Shown: piece by piece, positions 32,201 through 44,200 of the stretch | How the letters are laid out: each line of letters opens with the position of its first letter | Position numbering within the stretch: position 1 is the stretch's first letter | Assembly (NCBI GenBank): GCA_903813345.2 | Contig: CAIIXF020000001.1 | Coordinates: 12,915,915 to 12,979,914 of the forward strand | Source of the DNA: Owenia fusiformis | Taxonomy: Eukaryota; Annelida; Polychaeta; Sabellida; Oweniidae | DNA length: 64,000 nucleotides | Reading direction: 5' to 3' | Program-made: the position numbers and the translations under genes | The notes under the pieces: generated by a model | What the model saw: only the letters and a program-made list of their open reading frames with translations | Database searches by the model: none | Told to the model about the DNA's origin: nothing

Positions 32201-35200
32201 TTCTTCAGCTCCTTTATCTCTTAGCATCAGCACAAAATATTAGGGTTATCAAAAGATTATGTTTTTTTCCTTAGGCATCAATATATAAAATTTGAACCAA
32301 CTCCGTCAATTGGCATTTGAGTTATCAAAGATTACATTCTTTTACGAAAAATTTGGTGGGATAAATATTTATCATAATAAAGGCGCAACCAATGATAGAG
32401 TGCAAATAAACCCCTTCTTTATATTACATCTTTTTCATTTCCTACAATTCAATAATGGTGTATCATCATGACTTAGAATCAGCATTTAACATACAGTGAA
32501 ACCTGTAAGTGGAACATCTCTAAAAGTGGAACACCTCCACTCACAGGTTTAACTGTATATGTATAAGCATACCAGTTGTTGATGGTAGACTGCATCAAAC
32601 AGTTGTAGGAACACCTAATTCATCACTTTTAGTCAGAGAGTTGGGTAATTATTAAGATTTATCACCCATAATGATTTAATACAGATTAAAACTACTGATC
32701 GAGAACAATGGTTGTCAGAAGAAATAAATTTATTGCACATATTGAATTTGAATATGCTAATCTATAGTACAGAATGTCAAAGTGACATACTTAGCAGTTT
32801 TCGGTCTGTCGCAATATATTGATGACAGACCTCAGGCATATATTCAATGATAGGGACATAATTGTTGTATTACATACCTTTATTTCCATGGCTACATTAT
32901 ATCAATGACGTCACACGTCTGTGTGCGAGTGAAATTTGGAAGAAATGAAACATGATGTTTGGCGGCTATACAAGAATATACAAGACATTAACATGACAAA
33001 ATGTCACCACCTAAAACAATTTGGTCAATTTAAAGCAAGTTGGAAAATACCTTTTGACCTTAAGAAGGTTTGATTTGAACGTCAATTTGAAGCAAGTTGA
33101 AAAAATACCTCTTTGACTTTTTCTGACATTGAGAAGGTCATTGAAGGTCAAATGTCAACAGATTTGAACTTCTGAGAACATGTAGATGATTTTGAAAAAA
33201 AATTAAGTAAATTTGAAGCAAGTTGAAAAAAGACCTTTTTGACCTTGAAAAGGTCATTGAAGGTCAAATGTCAAATCTAAAGTCAGATTTGAACTTCTGA
33301 GAACATGTAGATGATTTTGAAAAAAAAAAGTCAATTTGAAGCAAGTTGAAAAAAGACCTTTTTGACCTTGAGAAGGTCATTGAAGGTCAAAGGTCAAATC
33401 TAAAGTCAGATTTGAACTTCTGAGAACTTGTAAAAGTCAAATTTGAACTTCTGAAAAGATGTAGATGATTTTGAAAAAAAAATTTGGTCAATTTGAAGCA
33501 AGTTGAAAACAGACCTTTTTGACCTTTTTTGACCTTGAGAAGGTCATTGAAGGTCAAATCTAAAGTCAGATTTGAATTTCTGAGAACATGTAGATGATTT
33601 TGAAAAAAAATTTTAGTCAATTTGAAGCAAAGTTGAAAAAAGACCTTTTTGACCTTTTTTGACTTTGAGAAGGTCATTGAAGGTCAAATGTCAAATCTTA
33701 AGTCAAATCTAAAGTCAGATTTGAATTTCTGAGAACACGTAGATGATTTTGAAAAAAAAATTTAGTCAATTTGAAGCAAGTTGAAAACAGACCTTTTTGA
33801 CCTTTTTTGACCTTGAGAAGGTCATTGAAGGTCAAATGTCAAATCTAAAGTCAGATTTGAAGGTCAAATGTCAAATCTAAAGTCAGATTTGAATTTCTGA
33901 GAATATGTAGATGATTTTGAAAAAAAATTTAGTCAATGTGAAGCAAGTTGAAAAAAGACCTTTTTGACCTTGAGAAGGTCATTGAAGGTCAAATGTCAAA
34001 TCTAAAGTCAGATTTGAACTTCTGAGAACATGTAGATGATTTAGAAAAAAATTGAAGTCAGTCTAAACAGTATTTGTTAAGTTATAGGAAGTTGTAAGAA
34101 ATTGTTACAGACGCCAACCGCCGAGCCGTCGCAAAAAAACGGAGACCATAACAATATGTCACCACTTTTGGTGGTGACATAATAGCCGACCTTCAGCTCC
34201 ATTGAATTCATTACAAATGCTTCGATAGGTATGTAATACAGTACATTATTATATGATTGCTAGAAATCATGTGATTTGATTGGCTGATTCAGTACAATGT
34301 GATCAAAAATATCATAGCATATTTCACAGCTCCCTCCATTATTGGATTATAAAAGATGTATTGCCCGGCAGCATGTATTTACCTTGCCCTACAGGCTGCG
34401 ACTAATACATACTGCAAAAATCATCAGAAGAACAGGTATTGCCCACCATAGAATGAAATATTTGATCAATATTTTAGTTGGTGGCACTAACTAAGAATGG
34501 ATGCATGACACACTGTAAACTTGATATGGTACTCACTTAATGGTGCATTTATATGGTCTATTGATGCAATGATATGGTACTCACTTAATGGTGCATTTAT
34601 ATGATCTATTGATGCAATGATATGGAAACCCTGAATCTGGGCCAGTAGACTGAGAACTGCCTGCACTTTTTCAGCACGCAACATAGCACCATCAATATTG
34701 TGTACTATTAAATAGAGGTCTTCGTGATCTGAAAGTAAAGCATATATTTCTACAATAAATACAGTAATTGAGAGAATGCAAACTGACAACTACAAATCAT
34801 CGATAAACAATGCATAATAATCTGTAGAACAGGGTGATCCGAAAAAAGCAGAACCCTATTATAACCCTTTATTCAAAGCTTTGTGGGTTCAGTTTTTTTG
34901 GACCATCCTGTACTAAGATGAAATTCGAACAAAATTGATTTTTAACAACATCATTTCAAAATTGTCTCTTTTGTCACCCAGTTTTATGTACTATGGACTT
35001 GTGGTTTATTATTATGGAATATGTGTGAGATTTACCTCCAGTTTCAAAGTGGTCTTTTATAAATTCATACTGATCCATTGGGCTTCGAAAGTTTCCTCTG
35101 TGATCCAAAATATCTTCAGTAATGCTGTTTAAAATCTGTAACAATGAACATATAAGGATTCATGAGCAGACCTTCATTCTTGTGGTTTTGCCCATGTTGA

Positions 35201-38200
35201 AAAAATAACACATCTCCTTGAAAAGTGGGTGTCATAAAAGTGAATGTGGATCTATTAAAAGGTAATATACGTTATTAATTTATACATGTACAGTATATGT
35301 ACTTTTAATACAACAGACTCTAAATCGCATCCATTTGTGGGTTCTTACTGATAAAAAGTATGATTTCTAATGAGATCCAGCAATGTTAATTTTCATGGGC
35401 TCGATGATATTGTGCAATTCTAAGGAATATTAAGGAATTCTTAATGTGTATTCTGGACTTACATGTTTCAAAGTGAGACTAGGAAAGTACCCATTGACAA
35501 CCAGATGAGAGAATCCCTTGAGAAGGGTAGTCCTGAGTTCCTCTATTAGAGATCGCTTTGAGCCTACTCCATATAGCAGGAGATTGTATCCATTGCTGGA
35601 AGAATTAAACATTCAACATTTGAAACTGAACAATCATGACGCAGCAGCTCGTCGTATACTAGAACATCTAGGCACTAGAACATTAAGAGTAAATACATAG
35701 CAGTAAATGAAATTTAGGATAAGGCCAAATATAAATTACATCTTGGAACTTTCATCTTGGAACTTTGAGTGAATGCACTACTGTTATCACTGATCTTTCG
35801 GAAGAATCAACAAAATCATAAATGTTAGTGTCATAAGTTAATCAGCTTCATGACAGGGGCAGTTTGAGATGAAATATTACACTCCAAATAATTCTTAAAT
35901 CACTGTTTTGGTAGGAAATCAACTTCCAGGAAATAAAACTACGAAAGAAAATTTTGAATATCTTTCATTTACTAACATGATTTTGACCAAATAAAGTTAG
36001 ATTCAGCCAGAGGTTAGATCTTAATCTATTTTCAATACATTTACTCAAAGTTGTGCTTTGAAGTCTACATTGATTCAAGTGCATCCAGGGGACGGATTGA
36101 GTCCACTTCAACTGGAAACTCAGGTTCCTCCCCATTATGGCACAGTGTTATTGACAACCCATTAAATATTTCCAATAGATCAGGTATTAAATGTCTTACC
36201 ACATCTGAAGCATCCATTTGTTGAACAAACTGGTGTGTTCACGATGTAATTCCTCTCTCTGAGATTTATGTGATGCTGTGACACCACTCAGTGCATCCTG
36301 CAAGGCTGCCTGGTCCATTCTGGGTGTGTCAAGCTTAGACAGAGTGCGGTCTGACGTAACAGCTGCAACATTTTGGGCGATGAAGTAATCTTCAACCATG
36401 GTTGTCTAAAATCATCAGAAATGACTTAGAATTATCCAAAAGAAAAAAATAAGGCTAAAACCTGAGTGTACAAAATAATGAGTTAATCTACCTACATGCT
36501 CAGTCAAAAATTATGAACTTAGTGTGTTATATTAAATAACAAGGCCTTAACATGCAAAATATCACCACCTGCCATTATTTACAGACACTGACCACCAAAC
36601 ACTGTTACAGACGCCAAATGCTGTTACAGGCAAAGAATGCCAAACACCAACCACTGAACAGGATCCACAAGAGTTGGAGACTATAACAATATGTCACCAC
36701 CTCTGGTGTTGAGATAAAAATGAATTGATACATTTTCACTATAAAAAATAAGATATCTCACCAGATCTTCTCCCTTTGACTTTCTACTGATGCGTTTTGC
36801 AAGTTCTTGTTTCACAGATATAGATACAGAACTGGTGCTGCTTGCAACACTCTCAGAGTCACTGTCACTGGCAATGCTTTCATCTGATGAATCAGCATCT
36901 AATAATGTACAAAGGAAATACAGTCATTATCTACTAATGTACAAAGGAAGTACAATCATTATGTAATGATTGTACAAAGAAAGCAGAACCACTATCTCAT
37001 ATAATATACAAATGAAATACAGTCATCATCTACTAATGTACAAAGGAAGTACAATCATTATGTAATGATTGTACAAAGAAAGCAGAACCACTATCTCATA
37101 TAATATACAAAGGAAATACAGTCATCATCTACTAATGTACAAAGGAAGTACAATCATTATGTAATGACGATGGAATAATTATTCACGGACATTAAAACAC
37201 ACCACTCAAGAATAAAAGTTGAATTAATTCAATTAATTTATGTTACTGATGCTTTGGTTATACAAGGCATTGGCAAACGAAATGTCACTACCTGCAATTT
37301 GTTACAGACGCCGTAAATTGTTACAGAGGCTATGTTACGGATGCCAAACACCATCCACAAAAAAAGTTAGAGACAATAACAATATATCATCACTTCTGGT
37401 GATGACATATTAAATCAATTATTGAACAGTAAATGAAGGATTCCTAAATTTCATTAAAATGGTCTTAATGAAGATAGTTTTGGTTACTTTTAAATCAATC
37501 AATAATCAATAACACACCTAATTTTACACAAAATATTTCAGGTCATACTGACTCATATATATAACATGATACAGGGATCAATGCACACATTCCAACTTGG
37601 TATTATAGCATATTCATCCCGCACATTGTTACCTATATAACCTATTTATAAAAAATATGGATGGCCAATATATTATGGTGTCTTCAGTTTGGCAGAGGAG
37701 GGCAGGTTTTATTGGAAACATTGATTTTATTCACTTCGCTTTAAGCGCACATGGAAGACCTGTTCAGTAACACTGTCAATAATACTTGGTAATATTTCAC
37801 ATTGAGATCCATTCACATTAAAAATTCAAGAATTTCCAATATCAAATGGGAGGGGGGATTATCTGGGATTCTAAAGGTTTACTGAATAAATAACAAATCT
37901 TCATTTGGGTTTCAGCCTCACTTTAAAATACAGAGGGAATGCCATGGGGGAAACAATACTTACTTGTTTCATTGCGCTTACGGAGTCTGTAGGGTGTTGT
38001 AGCCTCAATGGGCCTGTTCTGTCTGTCTTTGCCAGTTTTCTTCTTTGGCATGGGAGTTCCCTGACCTTTTGCTGAAATAATACAGTGATAACGTATGGCA
38101 TATCTCTGACATTGCATTCATATATTACAAGCGAGAAAACATTTTATTCCAAAAATTTTTTTAATTAAAAAATCACTGGATTTGAGTTTCACTTACGGTG

Positions 38201-41200
38201 CCCTGGAAAATTTGAATTTTAATGCATTTTAAAATATGACAAAGAAGAGATTACAGGATATAGCTGGCTATCCCTAGACAAATTCATTTGCATGTGATCT
38301 GAGAATTTTCAATAACATGTACTTTTGATAAGTCAAGTATACTCATTCTCAGACTACATGAAAGATCCTTCATCCTGAGACTGCCAAGAATGCAACATTT
38401 TGTCGTGAAAAAAGGTACTGTTTTGACCAATTTGGCTCATATTGAATGAGATCCAGGCAGATAGATTTATAAATCAAATTTAATACATCAACCATAAATC
38501 GTAGTCATTTTAATGTTGCAATTAAAACCACCTGTCTCTTTAATCAGAACTTCATGTTCAAAATTCAATTCACAGCAACAAAGGCATACCTGAGGCAAAT
38601 TCAGAAGAGTGTTATTAAAAGTTATGCTCATTTATCAAACCAGAAGCAGATTGTTAAACCAGAACCACAACATTGTGTGTCAATATTCTGTGTTTCTGAT
38701 TTCAGTCGTAGTTAAATGCTCTAGATATTTTAATTACCAATAAACAAGTTAATCTAGTTATGGTTTGACCCCCTCTCCTCATCTAACGGAATTTTAAAAT
38801 ATTGATGTCACATGTTGTCATGGCACTATACTTTACCTTTTCCTTTACTAGGAGTATTTCGAGATGCAGGGGTGGTTGCCTTGGTAGCAGCTAGGGCTGA
38901 AGAACAAAATACAAAAAATATAAACATCCATGATAACAATTGAATGGAGGCAAAAGATTAAGATTTAACAAAAAAGATTTTGTTTTTGTACTTCAAATTC
39001 AGTAGCATGTATATTTTTCATATTTTTGAAAATTCATCAAAAAGTCATTATAATCTGCATATGTATTCTCAATCAATAAATTTCAAAATTTCAGTGTAGA
39101 TTAACATATACCAGTTGGCTCACCTCATATGTAACAATAGATCAAAACCTGACCTTTAGTTAACCTTTCATAAATAATGATTGATGTCAAAATACAAGTT
39201 AAAAATCATGCATTGTAATGATTTAAATGGTCAAAAATTAGAGGAGTTATGGTGTTATACGTACTTTGAAATGATAGGGTTAGTACAAACGAACAAACAT
39301 TAAAATGAAAGATTTCAATAAAGATCAGATAAAGGTTACCCCTTCATTTGCATATCATCAGGATTAAATAAATTAAAAACAAATAGATTATAATCTAATA
39401 CACTAGGCCTATCACGATACAATATTCAGAATGATCCATGAAAAAGGAATCCTACGAACAGTTATGACGACTGCATTTTTCAGATCAGGAAAATTTAAAC
39501 TTTTGCTATTGTTTATAGCAGTAACACTTAGTGTCTATTTCTTAGATACAAATGACGAACTAACTGCTAGTGTACAAACATATTCCATAAAGGAACAGAA
39601 TTCAATTGGTGGTGATGAGATAAAAAATGGAAAAAAAACAATTCAAGATGATGAAAATAACATTCCACTGTCTCATTATGAGGATAACATTCAGAAAGAA
39701 AATTTCATTGAAGACAGGAATAATATCCTATTTGTTCATGATGAACTAAAAAGTGATGATGATAATGACGAAGCTATGAAAAGTGTTCATCAAATAAAGA
39801 ATGATGACATTGATGATGAAAATGACTACGATGAAGATGAGAACAATGAAGATGACAATGATGAGAAATCCTTTTATAGGTCACAACATGAAAATGATAT
39901 AAAACAAACATTTAAGTTCAAAGGAATTTTAGAAAAAAGACTTCCCAAGTTTATCATAATAGGAGTACACAAATGTGGAACGATGGCTTTAGCAACTTTT
40001 CTCTCCATCCATCCATATATGGTACGATCCAGAGCTCATGAGGTTCATTATTTTGATAATTTCACACGACAAGCAATGGGTTTAAATTACTATCTTAACC
40101 AAATGCCTTACACCTACCCCAGTCAGATACCATTTGAAAAAACTCCAGCATATTTTGATTTCGGAAATATCAAAGCAATATATGAAATGAATAAAAACAT
40201 TAAACTTGGAGTTATCGCATGCAACCCAATAAAACGGGTTATGTCACACCATCTCAATAAGTTGAAAGCTAAAGAACGATTAAATAAACAATTTAATGGA
40301 ACATATGAAAGTTGCGTCATGAATGGGGACAAACTGAACACAGATTGTATTTACATAACCAGGGGATTGTATATTGAGCACTTAACAAGATATATGGAAT
40401 ATTTTCCCAGAGAAAATTTCTTTATCATAAAGAGTGAAGATTTGAGATATACTCCAGTTGCTGTCCTGCAAAAGTTTGAAAAATTCATGAACATTCCAAA
40501 ATTTTTCAACAATGATACTCTCTATTACAACAATACTATGAACCAGTTCTGTATCAATAAGCCTTACTGGAAAAATCCATATATGGAACTGAATAGAGGA
40601 TGCTTTCCTGAACACAAAAATAGAGTTCACCCACAAGTCAGAGAGGGAATACCTGAACTGCTACTGGAATATTATAAGCCATATAATGAAAAATTTGCTG
40701 AAATTGCTGGACTTGGTAAATTAGATTGGGGTCTTTAAAAGTAGAAGCAACCTCGAGGTGTTGTCATCAGCCCCTAGTTACAGCATCAGGGTAAAGTGAA
40801 AAAACTTAACTTCAATAAAGCTCAGTTCTATGAACAGAATTTGAACATCAAGTACATTTTAGCATTTAGAATGTGTTCAGAGACTTTTATTCCATTAATG
40901 TGATATTCATAGGATATCAAGTCAAAATAAAAACAGTTTTTTAGTAAAACAAAATTATATTTTTGGCAAATCTTTACTTAACCATAAATTAAGGGTTTTA
41001 AACCATGAGATGCAGTGCAATATGCAATGGTTCACCGATTTTTGCTACTTGATGAAACCATGGGCTTTCAACTAGAATTGAAAGCCCATGATGAAATGCG
41101 GCTGGTAGTGAAAATGTAAAAAAGTTTGATTTGAATCATTTTTATTATGGAACAAAAGGAACATCCTATGTTATCTACTCATGGATATTAATATTGGCAT

Positions 41201-44200
41201 TCTAGCATTCTTGTGCAGATGTCCATATCCAAATTAAAATCATCACTCATAAATCATAGGATATTCTATATGTATAATGTATATTTAACTTTTATATTAC
41301 ATTGTTCTCCACAGAATTTTTTCTCAAGTTGGTGCAAATTCTCATTTTCACAATTCAGACCAAAATCGGTCAAAATATGCAAATTTAACATGATTTTTCT
41401 CATTTTCAAGTGGGTATAAATTAGGGGTCACACGGTTTGAGATTTCACGGTTCGGTTCGGTTATTGTATTTCACAGTTCGGTTCGGTTCTGATTGCGGTT
41501 CTCACGGGCCTCGTGAAATGAGCAAAAATATATGAAATTGATCCGAAAATCAGAAAACATACTAAGTGTGTCACAGTGTTTTATTGTATTCAGTATTGTA
41601 AGTATCCAGTTTCACACAATGTTTGTTTGTTTGTTCAGTCTTTTTTCCCTCCCTCCCTCCCAAAATATCTGTGTGTTCACTGTGTTAATCTTCTTGTTTG
41701 ATGTTCAAGTTTTTTCAACACATAAAATAACTTGTCAACTGTTGGCAAAATTAGCACAGTACTTCACTAAACTGAATAAATGTTTTCTTTAGAAATATAA
41801 CTTAAGTTCAACACTTTGTCAGGACTCAACATGGATCAAAGGCGAAACTTAATACACAGAACGTGACTCGTTCGCAAATTCAATGCATTCGGCGTTCGGC
41901 TTTTTACAGTATACTGTTCTATCAACCAATAGGATTGCGCGAAATGTTTAGCGTAGGTCACTTCCGGGTCAATATGCCGGTGAAATTTATCAACATTTTC
42001 CTTTTGTTTTTGTTATCTGCCGTCTATATCAGAAGATCGTCGTAAATATCAGGTATGGTTCGCATTATTGCATGATGATTAACGATTCCAGACGATGTTT
42101 AGTTAATTGGTATTACACGAAAGCTTGAAATGGAGTTTAATTCCGAGTTTACATTTTTATTTTTCTGAAGTGAAACTGAAAATGTCACGGTTCTTCAAGA
42201 ACCGCGGTTTTCAAGATTGTGTGCGAGCTAACCGTCGTGGAGGTATGAACCGCGGTAACCGCAAGCCACGGTTAACCGTGTGACCCCTAGTATAAATGGA
42301 TTTTCAGGTGGGTGCAGAAGACTCACAAGATTGAACGGCATTTTCCCCACAATTTTGGAATGAAATACTTCCCTGGGATTTAATATACCAATGATGTTCA
42401 CCAAAAGTATACGTACTATTAGAGAACTACTACTTAGATTGTATATATATTAAGCATTTGATCTTCTAATTTACCTGGCGTTTCAAATTATAAATTACTA
42501 TGGACATTATGCTTATTGACATGATTCACGTCAATTGACAGGCAAAATGGCAATCTCCTTGTCATACATCTAATGGGGTTATCCTCTCCACTGTTGTACA
42601 ACAATATAAAACTGAACCATTTTTATGAAAGCACTCAAGGGTATTTTCTGAACTGGATTTAACATACAGTACCATCAACAAACATTCTTTATTTTTGTTC
42701 AGGAAAAATGACTGAAGGGTGGTTCTTATGAACTGACTGGTTTATAAATGCCATTTCATGTTCTTGAGAACTATTTATGATATACCATGCATTTTAGAAC
42801 TTTAAAGGAACATTCCTGGCCAAACCTTTTCTATCCTGATGTGATAGCTATAATCATATATATACTTTCCATATTTAGCAAAACACCAGGAAATGTTTAA
42901 TATAGTCAATATTGATAATTTAAAAATGTAGTGCTCATTTCCAGTAAGCTGCCATCTTTTAAGATTTTACTCAGGAAGTGATGTCATCGACTTTCAACTT
43001 CCATGACCTTGCATATAACAGTATAGGGAAGTAGCACAAAATCACTTCTAGACAAGTGGTTCTTACTTTAAGTGCAAAAATATTTTCAGAGTTTGTCAGC
43101 TTAGAATAATAGAAGAGACTTATAGAAGGATTAAATCATAGACAAAATTGAAAAAGAATGCACAGCTGGTTTTTGTAATTCTTAATAGCTCCTTATAATG
43201 TTATGCAAAGTTGAGAGTCGATGACATCACTTCCTGTGTGAAATACTAAAAGATGGCAGCCTACTGGAATTCAGCACTACATTTTCAAGTGATCAATATT
43301 GACTATATTAAAACATTTTTCCCTGTTTTGCTAAATATGGAAAGTATATATATGGTTATAGCTACCATATTAGGAGAGAAATGGTCTGGCCAGGAATGTT
43401 CCTTTAAATTATTCCCCAGTTATTATTTACAATACAATATATATATATCTTACATATTATCCAAAACAAGATGTAACATGCAACCCAGTTTTGGTCTGAA
43501 TCCTATACAAATTTTGAAATTGATTGAGGATGTGTTACCTTTCTCAGTCATAAGCCCAGATTTCTTTGGGGTGTGGAAAGTATAGAGGTCTCCACCTGCC
43601 AACCCTTCACTCTGCCCTGATAAAACTGAAAGGCAAATACAATGTTAAAAACATAAATATATAAAATCTGAAAAGTAAACAAACAAATATTGTCATGTCA
43701 TGATTATAAACAAGAGCAACTTCCTAAAAAATTCTCACAATTTAGCAATTAAATAAATTATTTTTCTCATAATATTCTTTCATTTCCAATTGTTAATGCT
43801 TCTGATGATTTTTACAAGACAATTATTGGAATGAATTTGTACTCAAGGGGCGAGGAGGAAAATTCTCAATAAATGGTGTATAGTTGGTTTGGCAGCATTT
43901 TCAGTTAGGGGAGAGTCTTGGATGAAACTTCCACCTAGGTGATAGCTTCACAGAGTGGTAGGAAGTTCTTTTTTTTGAGGAGTTAGCCCCCCACCCCCCA
44001 AAAACACCCCACCCGGGGAAAAAAATTGTTCACAGTAAATAACCTTAGATATTTTGATGTTTGTAAGTGACATACATAGATATTATATATATGAATCATT
44101 TGCAGTATAATTGATGCTGATTGCTCCTAAGGAAATTGAATATTAGTACAAAGTGTGTACCCCAGGGGGCAAATTCGTGACTCATTTTCTTACTATTATG

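Noticed and set aside
33387-33677. 96-aa minus-strand frame
   Set aside because: Runs through the Helentron-like tandem repeat; its sequence simply repeats with the unit.
43253-43585. 110-aa open frame
   Set aside because: It lies mostly in the right arm of a TTAA fold-back MITE and overlaps ORC2 exon 3 on the other strand; no family resemblance.
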